Both the position numbers and the translations under genes were made by a program. The notes under the pieces are model-generated. The model was not told the origin of the DNA. It saw nothing but the letters and a program-made list of their open reading frames with translations, and did no database searches. From positions 98,740,915-98,804,914 of the forward strand of contig OY856188.1 in NCBI GenBank assembly GCA_963693315.1: 64,000 bases of DNA. Reading direction: 5' to 3'. The DNA is from Diogma glabrata (lineage: Eukaryota; Arthropoda; Insecta; Diptera; Cylindrotomidae). Shown here one piece after another: positions 1 to 17,990 of the stretch (positions are counted from its first letter, which is position 1; each line of letters begins with the position of its first letter).

Positions 1-498
1 AATAAAATTTGTTATTTTATGTTAAACATAATAAATAAATTTTAAATAAATTATTCTATTTTTGGTTGAATACAGTTTTTCTTATTGCTTTTTCTTGTGT
101 GTGATACATAAAGTATGTAAAGTACACTTACTGTATAGAAGAAAAAGATTGGAGATGAAATTATTACATCGTTTAAAGATTTAAAAAAAAGTTACAAAAA
201 ATTTTACAAAAAATTATTAACTTTAATTTATTTTGCAGTTATGCAGTTTGTTGTTAGTTTTAAAAATAAATAACTAAAAATGTGTTGACAAATTTTAAAA
301 ACAAAATGTTTCACAAACAGTGGGGTGAGGCATTTTTGTAAGTTACATTTTAGAAACTATAAGAATTTGTCTATTTATGTTTTGTTATGTTTTGTAAACA
401 ATAGTAAGGGTCGAATTGAAATATGGAGAGATTCCATCGCCATTTAAAAGAAATAACACCCTGAGCTAGAGTTGCAAACTACCATTGATTATCTTTGA
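1..498. other. AT-rich DNA, no gene seen
   Basis: Long A and T runs with frequent stops in all frames. I see no motif, repeat or coding signal that I can support. Confidence 0.5.
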
Positions 499-804
499 GA
501 TTACAACTTTGATCAAACCAAATCTCGGTTACTCTTCAGCAAATCCTGTATATGGACAGATACTAAAGGCAACTGGAGAACTTGCGCTGGATTATTTTGC
601 TGCGCCATCGACATAGCCAATCTCACTAGTCAACCAATTAAGACGGTTAATCCGCAATGGAGTAACACAAAATACCTGGCGCCTCCCTCTAAAGATAATA
701 TTTATGTTCCAAAAGACTTGACGGACAGCGACTATGCTTTCGGCATAGTGAGTAGAGTTAAGATTTGTTCAACTCCTTCATCTACGAGAGATGTTACAAA
801 GTAG
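499..804 (+). other. Unrecognised open frame without ATG, possible exon or gene fossil
   Basis: An open frame of 101 codons runs from just after a TGA (496-498) to a TAG (802-804). It is clearly richer in G and C than its surroundings. The translation contains unbiased stretches such as SQPIKTVNPQW, LAPPSKDNIYVPKD and LTDSDYAFGIV, which read like real protein rather than random AT-rich translation. It has no start codon, so it would have to be an internal exon or a broken gene piece. A neighbouring frame also stays open for a while (GELALDYFAAPS near 567-602), which could mean indels in an old coding sequence. I do not recognise the family. A copy of the unnamed dispersed repeat begins about 270 bases downstream. 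It could be a fragment of a host gene, a processed pseudogene or part of an unknown transposon. Confidence 0.35.
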
Positions 805-1072
805 TGAAATGACTCCGAAAGGATTTCTTTTAAGATATGAATGGCTAGCCACATCTATCTCCATAGAGAGAGTCAAACAATCCTGCATGACAAACGATTT
901 TCAAACATCGTCTCGGTGCAGAGCGAACCACCCTTAAAGTTCATTTTAAGTTTTTCACAAGAGAATTACCTACTGCGGGGTAATTGATGTGGTACATATT
1001 AAATTTTTTTAAAAGCCTTAAAAAATTCCCGCATGAAAGGATCAGTTTTATTGTTTTGTAAATGGTTTTTAT
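805..1072. other. Spacer between the open frame and the repeat
   Basis: The first part (about 805-940) keeps a fairly high GC content. In another frame it is open for about 45 codons (MTPKGFLLRYEWLAT and onward), so the old coding piece may extend here. The rest is AT-rich. Confidence 0.3.
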
Positions 1073-1662
1073 TTTTGATCTCGTACTCCAATCCCTGATT
1101 GTACTCCAGGCCCTGCTATTGACATAAGAGTTAACGTGAGATATCACACACCACTGGTAATAGCAGTGAGATATCACTAGCCAAGGTGATACCCTAAGGG
1201 TGCTGGCGGATGAACTGTATGCACTCAACGGTCACCCTCAATCTTAGCTGTGGAATATTCCTTGATGGTGACACGCTATTGTTTACTCGATGAAATGAGT
1301 CTTCATATAACTATTATGTGTGGGCTTTAATCATCGAGCAAAACAGTACGCAGATCAAGGAATATGTCACTAGCTAGATTATGGGCGACCCCATTTTGTT
1401 TTGTTTCAGCAAATTTTATTGAAAATTTGCTATTTACCTTTTATTTTAATTTTATTTGGGCCTATGTCGTATTTTATATAGGATTTATTGTTTAGCTATC
1501 TATTCTTTGACAAAAATATAAAAAAACACAAAAAAGAAAGATTTACGTCGAACAACACCTTTGAATATATGTTGTTGTGGGACCTTGTTCTTAAATGGCT
1601 TTTGTGTGTTGTGGTGATACATATTGTAATCCCTACTACACAACACATTTTATTAAAAAAAA
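1073..1662 (+). repeat. Unnamed dispersed repeat family, copy A
   Basis: First of seven copies of an unrecognised element, about 600 bp long. It starts at TTTTTGATC and passes a block with GAGATATCAC on both sides of a CACTG-n7-CAGTG hairpin. It continues through GCTGGCGGATGAACTGTAT and CTTCATATAACTAT, and ends at CACAACACATTTTATT followed by A residues. Open frames inside it differ between copies and are broken, so I read it as non-coding. The A-rich end suggests a SINE-like or other retroposed element, but no tRNA head or terminal inverted repeat is evident. Copies in the same orientation are at 9530, 42325, 44630 and 48086; inverted copies are at 21968 and 37916. Confidence 0.75.
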
Positions 1663-2087
1663 GGAAAACAGCAATTCTTGTATTACAAGTTTGGACAAGA
1701 TCCCAATCAAAAAAGTCAGACAAGTGCGAAAAAAATCCGTGAATCTGTGAATTCCGTGAATGTAAAAGAACACAATATCAAAAATATTTGACAAAAAAGT
1801 TGTGTTGTAATGTTGTGTTTATATTGCTAGACCATAGACGCATAACAAAATAAATGTTTAATCGAAAATGTCAATAGTAAATTACAATCACATATATATA
1901 TACATTGATAAAAAATAACACCAAAAATGTTGCTTTAGGTTAAATCTTATCCATAGCTGTTTATGGTAACTCAAGAAAGATTCCATTACACTAGCTTGTA
2001 AAAGGTTTAAATTTGATTTTTATTTCGGTCAATCAAGTGTCGAAATTTAGGGGTTTTGAGAGGTTACATACTAAAAATATTTTTTTT
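1663..2087. other. AT-rich spacer
   Basis: No gene or clear repeat seen. There is a short (TA)n at about 1893-1902. Confidence 0.4.
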
Positions 2088-2860
2088 TACAATAACACAA
2101 AAACTGTGCATTGCAAAATTCTAAAAAAATTGTAATGATTCTTAAATTAGGTGCTCCTTCACATGACACCCCACTCATTTAGGTAGAAATTTTTTTACTT
2201 TTTTACATTTTTTTTACTCTCCCCACCCCACATCCATACCCTAAACACACAGAAATATAATTATTTGAGACTTCGCAATGATTTTCATTCAAAATTTACC
2301 AATCTTCCTGTCTCTGTGAATTTTTTAAAATTTTTCTGTCAATCATCGTCGAAAGGTCGGGCGGAACGGTCTGAAAGTTGCACTTTTTTTAACCATAGCT
2401 CAAAAACTGTGCACCGCAAAATTCTAAAAAAATTGCAATGATTTCTAAACTATATGCTCTTTCAAATGACATCCCACTCGCTTGGGTCAAAAAAGGTTTT
2501 TTTTTACCACTCCACTTCCGTCCCTAAACACCCAAAAATATAATTATTTGAGACTTCGCTATAATTTTCATACAAAATTTACCAAATTTCCTAACTCTGT
2601 GAATTTTTTCAAATTTTTCTGTCAATCACTGTCGAAGCACTTTTTCGACAATAACTCAAAAACTGTGCACCGCAAAATTCTAAAAAAATTGCAATGATTT
2701 CTAAATTAGTTGCTCTTTTAAATGGGGTGTTTGACCACGTTTTAAATATTATTTTTACCCCTCCTCATATCCACGCCTTTAATAAATATAACTATGAGTA
2801 TGTGACATTTTCCTATATTTTTCTATCATTCCACTACATTTGAAGATATTCGATCAATTA
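2088..2860 (+). repeat. Three-unit tandem repeat, 255-303 bp period
   Basis: The block CAAAAACTGTGCACCGCAAA followed by ATTCTAAAAAAATTGCAATGA occurs at about 2097, 2399 and 2655. Each copy is followed by a C-rich segment (CCCCACCCCA or similar), then AAATATAATTATTTGAGACT in the first two units, then CTGTCAATCA. The third unit diverges after about 150 bases. This looks like a small satellite-type array or a tandemly duplicated untranslated region of an element. Nothing in it looks coding. Confidence 0.7.
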
Positions 2861-8526
<5,666 letters not shown>

Positions 8527-9529
8527 TCCTCTGTTCGGTTGTTTGTAACTGAACTCCTCCTAAACTAAACGGCGTGATTGATTTTTATGAAAGAGAGTGT
8601 GGTGCAATAAGGTTGGTCTAAGAATGGTTCATATCTATAATTGGATAAAATTGGACAAAATGGCGGGGTCTCCCAAACACCTGAAAGTTTAAAACTTCAA
8701 TAACTTCTAATCCTGGCTTTCAATCTAAATTATTTCCGATATTTCTGCGTACCCACTTTGAATTTGTCACTTCCGGTTAAAAATTTTTTTTTTTTTGGGC
8801 CGCAAAAACTATAGATGTCGACGCAATCAATTTTAAAATACAACAGTTATTGCCTGGCAATGAAATATCATTCAAACCGATTTTCTCTGTTGGCAATCCT
8901 GAGGAATTGGCAATCCATCTATCCTGTTGAGCTATTGAATTCATTGGATTTAACTGGAATGCCACCACATAATTTTCGATTGAAGAAAATTATTTTGCTT
9001 AGAAATTTCAATACCATTTTAAACGCAAGTTTCAGGGTGAAATTGTTATTTTAATTGTAATTTTGCCAATGATCCCTTTAGACTAGCATCCTATTTAAAC
9101 GTATATACTTTCCAATTCACCAATCGATTTCACCACCAATTTGTAATGACTATTAACAAGTAACAAAGTCAAACAATGTGAATTTGTGAGCTGGATCTAG
9201 AAACCCCGTGCTTTTCGCATAATCAATTAAATGTTGCGTGTTTGAAGGTTAGAAAACCATCATGTTTGTTCGCTCAGGAATTAACAAAAAATATTGTTCA
9301 GCATATCGCATTAAGATAATATTAAAAAAAATTGTATTCCTATTTAATAATAAATGTATATAATAATAAATAATAGTTTCGTTTAACAGCCAAATAAAAT
9401 TCCAACCAAACTATGCAGCCACTATTATTAATCTGAATGAATTGGAGGTGGAATGTCGATTAGGACTGACAGTCGCTGACCAAAAGTATTCTACAAATAA
9501 ATTATAGGTGGTACGAAGTTCACCGGGTC
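8527..9529. other. Non-coding segment with a possible transposon-end block
   Basis: The first 75 bases (CTGAACTCCTCC, CGGCGTGATTGATTTTTATG) resemble a short block that, from memory, recurs near mobile-element ends in insect genomes. I cannot assign it to a family. The rest is ordinary AT-rich DNA. Short open frames at 8777-9054 have no recognisable product. Confidence 0.3.
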
Positions 9530-10169
9530 TGCGGGTCTGATTTTTGATCTACGGGTGTGACAACCCCGCGTACTCCAGTCCCTGCTATTGACATACGAGG
9601 TAACGTGAGATATCACATACCACTGGCAATAACAGTGAGATATCACTAGCCAAGGTGACATCTTAGGGGTGGTGGCGGATGAACTGTATTCAGTCAACGG
9701 TAGCACCCTCAATCTTAGCTGTGAAATAATCCTTGATGATGAGACGCTATTGCTTCCTTGAAGAAACGAGCTAGTTTCGAAGATATAACTATGTGTGGGC
9801 TTTAATCTTTAAGAAAGACGGTGCGTCACAGGATCTAGGAATAAACAACCGGCTGGATTATTGGCAACTACATTTTTGTTTTGTTTCAGCAAATTTTTGT
9901 AAACATTTGCTGTTTACTTTTTAATTTACTTTTATTTTCTCTATTCTATCATAAAATATTGGCCTATGTAATATTTTGTCAGTGATAGGATTTTTTGTTT
10001 AGTATCCATTCTTTAACAAAAAATATAAAAAAACAAAAAAAGAAAGATTTACGTCCATCAACACCTTTGAACGTATGTTGTTGTGGGACCTTGGTCGTAA
10101 AAGGTTTTTATGTGTTATTGTGACACATATTGTAATTCCTACTACACAACACATTTTATTAAAAAAAAA
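9530..10169 (+). repeat. Unnamed dispersed repeat family, copy B
   Basis: This is the most complete forward copy, about 640 bp. It begins GATTTTTGATCTACGGGTG and ends ACACATTTTATT plus A residues. It matches copy A across its length except for small gaps, and it carries the extra GTGTGACAACCCCGCGTACT start that is also present in copies C and G. Confidence 0.8.
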
Positions 10170-11020
10170 TATATTTTATTTTAATTAATTATATTTTATA
10201 TATATATATATTTTTAGAACTTTGAAAAAAGTTTTAATTTTTGATTTTGTAAGAACTTTTGGAATATGCAATATTTTTAGAATTATGGAAAAAGTTTGGA
10301 TTTTTAAGAATTTTTGGAATATTATTGGAATTTAGAAAAAGTTTAAATATTTGATTTTATTCTAATTTTTGGACGTTGGAGCTTACTTAATTTTGTTTAG
10401 TTTGTATACACCCGGCCGTCATTAGAATATCTTTAAAAAGTAAAAATTTTCTAAAATTTTAATATAAATTATGTCAAGTCAAGGTGCAGTTTATATTTAA
10501 GTAAAAATGTATTTTATTATATTTTTTTGAATTTTGAAAAAATTTTGTTATAAATTTTTTAATTAATAATAATATTATGATAATTTTTGCAATATTTTTA
10601 GAATTTTTGAAAAAAATTTTAATTTTGATTTTGTAATAATTTTTGGAATATTTTTAGAATTTTGAAAAAAGTTTGATTTTATTTAATTTTTACAATATTT
10701 TTGGAATTTTGAAAGAAATATGAATTTGCGATTTTGTAATATTTTTTCGACACTCTAAATGGAGAGGTTTTTGAGTAGTTTGCTGAGTGTATGTGTGTTT
10801 CACTAAATTATGTTAATTTATGATCTGTAATAATTTTACGGCAACGTATTGATGTTTCGTGTTAGTTTTGTAATGCCCAAAACTAAAAACCATGTCCTCG
10901 TAAAAGTTTTTTGCCGAAAATTATATCAAAATCCTTAAATCAGACCGAAGTCTTGACATCTCAGAGCTGTGAGATTTCAGCCCCTCCATATTGTATTTGT
11001 TGTAAATTTAAAAAAAATTC
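10170..11020 (-). repeat. Large minisatellite-bearing repeat, partial inverted copy
   Basis: Read on the minus strand, the segment from about 11010 to 10740 matches the start of the repeats at 16275 and 59815. Shared pieces include GACTTCGGTCTG, GAGGACATGGTTTTTAGTTT, ACAAAACTAACACGA and CTCAAAAACCTCTCCATTTA. Below 10740 comes the degenerate AATTCCAAAAATATTG / ATTATAACAAAATC minisatellite. The distal part seen in the other copies is missing here. There is a short (TA)n at about 10195-10210. Confidence 0.75.
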
Positions 11021-11103
11021 GTGCCAGGATTCGAACTCACACTCATCAGAGACACCTGTTCAAACCCCGTGTGTCTTGCACAACTTAGCCACAACGTCGA
11101 TGA
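11021..11103 (-). repeat. tRNA-like sequence (tRNA-Ser-like with long variable arm), SINE head or tRNA pseudogene
   Basis: The minus strand carries a good internal B box (GAGTTCGAATCC) and an A-box-like TGGCTAAGTTG about 60 bases upstream. The spacing suits a tRNA with a long variable arm, as in tRNA-Ser or tRNA-Leu. The acceptor and anticodon stems do not pair well, so it is not a functional tRNA. It lies just upstream, in the same orientation, of the large repeat on the minus strand, but the other copies of that repeat lack it. Confidence 0.5.
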
Positions 11104-14100
11104 CAAACCATATTTTTAATTTTCATATTCAGATAATTTCTAAATTGAAACTTCATCACTTTCATATTTACTTAAGTTTAATCTTTCATCTATGATTACA
11201 TAATGGAAATTGCATTTCCTTGGAATTTTTTGTATTAAACTTCTAGGCATCTTAAGTCAACATTCTAATCAACATCCTAAGTCAAGAGTGTAGGGTCATT
11301 ATTGATTGTTATCAATCAATGCGAAACTAATATCTGATGCAGGCTCAATTTATTGCAATATTTTGGTTAGGAAATATAGACAACATTAAGGGAATTTTAA
11401 TTTAAATTATTTATAACTACTTAATACTTTTTAGTTTTTGTTTTTCCTTATTCACCTGTCAAAATTAACGAACTTTGATTCAATGTCACTATCATTCTTA
11501 ATTAATATATAAGAAAATAATTGTGACAACTAAAGCCCATATCACCAATGGAATCTAATTCAATACCATCGTTATAAAATTCCCCATCTGTTCATAATAA
11601 ATTACAGAAAACTTCGCATATTTTTCTTTTCTATATTTTCACTGTCATGTAACACAAAATCTAAATCTACCTATTCTTATCTTCTAAGCACTTTAATATC
11701 ACCGTCAAAAAATTTTAATTAAGAAACTCTGTCATTGAATGTTCATCTCACATTATGTTGTTAATGTTGTTATGACAACATAAATATATAACATAAACGA
11801 GATCATCTGAAAGATCACAAAAATAAATATTGTATGATGAAGTCATCGTTATTATAAAAACAAATTTATTTTTTTTTGGGGAAAAGGAAACACAATAAAA
11901 CTTATTTTATTATTATTTTTCTTGTTAATTTTTGGATGCAGGACTTCTAACATAAGAAAACAAAAAATAATTACTTATTTCATATCGTTGTTTGATCTCG
12001 TTGTTTCTTAAAAATATCATCACCAACAGTGCTCATATGAATTTGGGTGCATCGTGCCTTAAAAATATTCTTGTTCTTAACATTTTTTATTTTAAAAATA
12101 TACATGTATTTAATTGACTCTTAAGTCTTAACAATCAATTAATCAAATATTGAGATGGTTTTATTTTATGTAAAAATAAATCTTATTGTTGACACTTTAA
12201 AATAAAAAGTAATATTTTTAAGAAAAAATTATAAGTTATCACTTTAAATTTGGATATAAAAACAAAAATATATGGCAATAATCTCAAGTGGAATATGTAC
12301 AGAATATTGTTATATTTTGTAAGAGTATAGCTTCGATGAAATACGAGCGAATCAGTCATTTCATCTAATTATCATTTAATTTTCAAGTGTAATTTATGAG
12401 TTACAAGTACTCTTAATCAACTATATGATCGTTATATATGTTATATAATTATTGAACAATAAGTTTCACACTGGATCATTATTTAGTATTTTATTTTGTA
12501 CAGCAGCGGATCAAATATAATTGCAATAGAAATAAAATTTAATTATTATTTTTTATTATCCATACATTCTTTTTAAAACTAGGACAACATATTAAAATGT
12601 ATTTTAACTCATTAAATTATAATAACTCCATCACCATAAAATTTATTACTTGATATGAGATCACTCTATTTTTTTGTTGTTTTAATTTTTAAATAATAAA
12701 TTTCAATTAAACCATACGCACAATTCATTTTATATTTTCATTTCCCATCCCAAGCGAATCAAAATATATACAAAAACAATTACAATTTATAACCAAAACT
12801 ATTTATTATCACATTTTGTTTTCGATAGAAAAAAAATCGTCTGTGTACGATCATGATCGCTTATAACAAACATAACACAACCAACATACATAGTAATCGC
12901 GACTCAATCAAAAAAAATTAAAATTATATAAATAAAATATGTCGCCGCACGATCAAAAAAATAAAATAAATAAACAAATTCTGCAATTTGAATAAGAATA
13001 ATAAAATATGAAAACTAAAGTTAAGAAAGTTGTGACTCAGAATTATTTTTTGTGCTGAAAAATTTTCACAGACAAGTCAAAGAAAACGATAGTAAAAAAA
13101 AACAAAGTTCATTGAAATCTTAAAAATTAAAATATATATACATAAAAATGATGTGTTGTGAGATTTAAAATGCATATTTTATTTAAGTTTTTTATTTATT
13201 TATTATAATTTATAAATGCATAAGCTTTTATATAGTTTTTCTTATGAAATCTATCTTGAAAAGTTGGGATCTTATAGTATTAAGCCTTTTTTTATTGTTA
13301 AAAATTAATATTACTTAAAATATATTAATTTAAAGATGATTTATTTTTGTTAATGACTTTTAAGTATTTGTATTTATCATAAAGAAGTTGGATTCCTTAT
13401 TGCTTGTGTGGATTTGTTTTTAACGTTATCCAAATTTAGCACATGGTTTTAATTAAGGTTGAAAAGATCCTGACTTATTTTATTTTCGAAGGAAAACAAA
13501 CAAAAATAGTTTATAATGTTTCGGTTTAGGTTAATAAGGTTAACACGAAATTTATGAAGAAAGGAGAAAAGTCAAAAGAGTACGAAAATTAAAAGCTTCA
13601 TTTGTACTTCTTATTAATTTTTTCTCAGGTTTAAGGGTGTTAGGGAGAACTGATGTCGAAATAAAATAACTCGTCTGCAGTCTTTTGCAGAAACGTTTTT
13701 AAGTTACTTGAAAAACTAAAACTAAATTCCATAACATGAATGACTACGGTTGTTCTGGTTTAAAAGCGATTTTTAATTTAAAAATTATCCCTATCAAACA
13801 TTTGATTCACAACCTTACTTCAACTCTTAAAAAATCGTTTTCCGCAAAACAAACAAAAGATAACTTTCTAGTTCATAACAAATTTAAACTTTTTAATTAA
13901 AAAATGCCACCACCGATTTCAAAAATATTAAATTGATTTTAAAAACTCTTTCAATGAACTAATTTTCATTATAATAATTAAAGCATATACTTTATACATT
14001 TTAATAAATTCAACTAATTCATACAATCATTAACGTATTATTTAATAATTGAATGTCATCCTCAGCAAAATTATTTATTATATTTATGTAAACGTAAAAT

Positions 14101-16274
14101 TACATAATTAGTTTTGCATTTTAATGTTAAAGCTAAAATGTCTTAAGGCTATTTCTCATTATAATGGTATTAAAAAAAGTTGTTTGTATATTTTATTAAT
14201 TTTATTACTTTTAACGATTGTAAATTTATTATTATTTCATTACTGTTACTATTTAATCTTAACTTGTTTTCTTTTATTTGAAATAAAAAGAATTTCAGAA
14301 TTTTTCACACTTATTTTAATAATAAAGAAAAATTTTTTTCTTAATGTTGTGTAAAGAATTTTTAATATTTTAATTTAAAATTCATAAAGCATAAAAATCT
14401 TCATTTATAAAATTACAACATAATTTATATGTAAATATAAAATTGGTGACAATGTAACATAAATTGATAACATTAACATATCAATGCTTAAATCTATTGA
14501 ATTGAAATTAAAATTATTTATGTATTGATTATTCATAATAAACTATTAATTAACATATTCAATTTGAATTTTTGAAGTTTGAAGCTGGAGCCTGACAAAG
14601 GTCCAATTTTCTTATTATTTATATGATAGATTCATATTGATCTAAATAAAAAAAAATTCAATAAATTGAAATCCCACTTATATTTTTTTTAATCTTTTAA
14701 TCAAATTTAAATGTGATTTTTATTCTTATGTTTTTTTGTCGTCTTACGATGATGACATGAAATGTTTATTAACAATAATAATAATAATGATAATATAATG
14801 ATAGACATTGGAATAACAAAATGTAATAAATAATTTTAATATTAAATTGTTGCTATTAAATATGGAAATGCGGTTTTATATTTGTTTTGTTCTTAAAGTA
14901 AATTTCAACCAAAAATAGAAAATGTTTAATTTTTTTTTATGAAATTGGCGTTTCGAATTGACGCCATCCGATAATTCCGATTGCATTAAATTTAATTTAT
15001 TTGAGAAAAAAAGATCAGGGTAGATAAGTTGATTTGTTAGTTGAAGAAATATTACAGTACAGAGTTGATGTCAATAATTTTTTGAATACTTTGCTTTACT
15101 TTAGTCAATACTTTGTATTTTAGTGGTCCAATCGACAAGCTACATGACATTTGAATGGTAATAAAAGTAAAAGATGTTTTTCTTATTTTTATTAAAGCAG
15201 GCATAACTAAACAATAAATCAAAATATGACATAGGCTAGGCCAATATTTCATGATAGGATAGAGGAAATAGAAATCCAGAGTAGCGACTATCTTTCCAAA
15301 GTGTTCATCTAAAGTTTATTTATGTTCATTTGCCAATTTAATATTAACACTCGAAATAAACTTCTATTTATTTTTCCAAAGCTAAACTTCGTACTTTACA
15401 GAAAATTGCCTTAAAAACAACTAAAATATTCCAGAAAATCTAAGTCCATACGACACGAATTTCAAAACAAAAGCCTTTGAAATGTTAGAGCAAAAACCTT
15501 CCTTCTTTACCATCCAATATTTTTTATTCCATGTAACTTTGGAATTTGGGTTTCAACGAAACCAGTTTACATTACTAAAGCTTATTACTTTGCACTTTGT
15601 TTTCTAATAATTAGTTTACTAATATTTAGAAACATCGTTTTGTTTAACAAAATCCTGTTTGTTCTTTAGATTTCCACTGTTTGTCTTTTATTTTGCATAA
15701 ATTTCTATTATGTTGTTTTGTAATTTATATTATAAATTAATTTTATTTTTGCAATGTTAGGGTTCATGACGTAATTCTCGGCACTTTTTTTTTGTTCGTT
15801 CATTTTTGATCACTATTTATTTTGAATTCTTTATCTTGTCTGCGCTTAATAAATTATTGTTTTGGTTCCTTTTTTTTTAATCAAAAATTCAGTTAGGAAA
15901 TTTTATTTTTAATACCGCAATGCATTGATTAAATCCAGATTTTGTTTGAATGAATATTGGTTTTTTAAACGCGTATTCCACAATGCGAGTGAGTTTGAGG
16001 AGTGTTGGATTGTACCCAATATTGGAACACGATTAGAGGAGTTTTTCATGAACTTGGGGGTTAATGTATTTAATTTTAAGCATTTACCAGTCTTTTATTT
16101 ATTTTTATTGAATCAATAATAAACGATATTTCGGCACATCGCCATTCCCCAGTTGAAGAAAAATATAAAATATATTACAAAAAAATTACACAAAAATTAT
16201 TTGATTAAAACTGGGTTTAATTTCTTCATTTCAATTTTCATTCCAGGCAATTATAATTCTTAGAATGAAAATAT
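11104..16274. other. Five kilobases of AT-rich DNA without recognisable genes
   Basis: Composition is extremely AT-rich throughout. Open frames are short and low in complexity. Simple repeats include an (AAT)n-like stretch at about 14770-14800. A slightly richer open frame at 15925-16119 (64 codons) has no recognisable motif. I see no transposon ends or RNA genes here. Confidence 0.5.
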
Positions 16275-17990
16275 CAAGACTTCGGTCTGGGTTAAGAATT
16301 TTGATATAGTTTTCGGTAAAAAACTTTTATGAGGACATGGTTTTTAGTTTTGGGCAGCGAGGTATATCAAACATACCTTTTTGTTAAAGTGCATGTATTT
16401 TTTATCTCTGTTTAGATATGTATTACAAAACTAACACGAGCCATCAATACGTTGTTGGAAAATTACAACAGATCATATATTACATAATTTAGTGAAATCA
16501 TGATACAATCAGCAAACTACTCAAAAACCTCTCCATTTAGCGTTTCGAGAAAATATTTCAAAATCACAAATTCATATTTCTTTCAAAATTCCAAAAATAT
16601 TGTAAAATAAAAATTCAAACTTTTTTCAAACAAAATTCTAAAAATATTTCAAAAATTATTACAAAATCACAAATTAAAACTTTTTTCAAAAATTCTAAAA
16701 ATATTGCAAAAATTATAACAAAATCAACATATGTAACTTTTTCCAAAATTATAAAAATTATAATAAAATCAAAAATTTTTAATTTTTCAAAATTCTAATA
16801 ATATTCCAAAAATTCTTACAAAATCAAAAATTGAAACTTTTTCAAAATTCCAAAGATATTTCAAAAACTATAACAAACGCAAAAATGTCCATGCCCAATT
16901 TCATTTTCAATTACATTTTCAGCAAACTATTCAAAAACCTTCCATTTAGCGATTCGAGAAAATATCACAAAATCACAAATTCATATTTCTTTCAAAACTC
17001 CAAAAATATTGTAAAAATTATAATAAAATCAAACTTTTTTCACAATTCTAAAAATATTCCAAAAATTATTAATAAATCAAAAATTGAAACTTTTTTCAAA
17101 ATTCCAAAAATTATTACAAAATCAAAAATAGAAACTTTTTCAAAATTCCAAAAATATTCCAAAAATTCTTACAAAATCAAAAATTAAAACTTTTTCCAAA
17201 ATTCTAAAAATATTGCAAAAATTATTACATAATCAAAAATACAAACATTTTTTAAAATCCCAAAAATATTTCAAAAACTATAACAAATTCAAAAATTTCC
17301 ATGTCCAATTTCATTTTCAATTACATGTACGTCATAAAAACAGCTACATTTTTGTTCCAAAAAATTGGCTAAAAAATAAATGAAATCATTTTTTGACGCA
17401 CTTGACATTATTTTTTTGACAAACTTATAATGCCATAATTCTCTACAATAATAATAAATTTTCATGTCATACAAATTATTAATTTTATTTTTTTCCAAAA
17501 AATTAGGTAGAAAAATAAATAAAAATCTTTCTTTTGACACACTTGACAACATTTTTTTGACAAACTTATAATGCAATAATCTAGATTTTGGTCTCACATA
17601 CCAATGGTCGGGATCAAGATTTTTCCAAATTCAATGTTCCTACTCGTAATCACTTAAAATGAAAGATTTTTAAGCAAAAAATATGCAAATTTCCTTGTTT
17701 TGACACACTTGACGATTTTTTTGACACACTTCCGGTACAGTTATCGAACATATCGTCATTTCAGCTCTTTCCATTGAGTAAACCTATTTTTAGAAAAAAA
17801 AAATTTTCAAATCCGCTCAGCGGTTTTCTATATTTCGTAGGTTTTGACGGCCGGCCGGACGGCCGACAGACAGACATTCATTTTTTTTCTGCTTTTTCAG
17901 AATCAGTAGGTCCTAAAACGTCGAGAAATGCCAAAAAAAGTGGTGGTAAGAATTTCACTTTTAGCTCATGAATGTAATACTTAGGTTTTT
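16275..17990 (+). repeat. Large minisatellite-bearing repeat, full forward copy
   Basis: A unit of about 1.7 kb, shared with 59815-61505 and in part with 10170-11020 (inverted). The order is: a unique head (GACTTCGGTCTGGG to CCTCTCCATTTAGC); the internal minisatellite; then a distal section repeating TTTTTTGACACACTTGACG-type motifs, with TTTGGTCTC near 17588. The end is GC-rich (GACGGCCGGCCGGACGGCCG followed by ACAGACAGACATTC, about 17846-17880), then GTCGAGAAATGCCAAAAAAA. No coding frame survives. It may be a non-autonomous DNA transposon or a Helitron-like carrier of tandem repeats; neither is proven. Confidence 0.7.
16560..17290 (+). repeat. ~55-60 bp minisatellite inside the large repeat
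   Basis: Tandem, divergent copies of a unit made of TTTTTCAAAATTCCAAAAAT, ATTGCAAAAATTATAACAAA and ATCAAAAATTGAAAC. About a dozen units are visible, with a partial second head sequence (AAAACCTTCCATTTAGCG) near 16936. That internal duplication suggests unequal exchange between units. Confidence 0.75.

Noticed and set aside
941..1228. Minus-strand open frame, similar frames at 9491-9712 (-) and 22437-22631 (+)
   Set aside because: They are the same stretch of the unnamed dispersed repeat. The frames differ between copies and end at random, so I treat them as non-coding.
2088..2860. CRISPR-like array
   Set aside because: Units are 255-303 bp and the window is eukaryotic. No short regular repeat-spacer structure exists anywhere in it.
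11104..16274. Host genes in the 5 kb AT-rich stretch
   Set aside because: No open frame has credible composition, length or motif, and splice-like dinucleotides without coding sequence are not evidence.
16831..17187. 118-codon Lys/Asn/Ile/Phe frame
   Set aside because: It lies entirely in the AT-rich minisatellite of the large repeat and is a by-product of the unit length.
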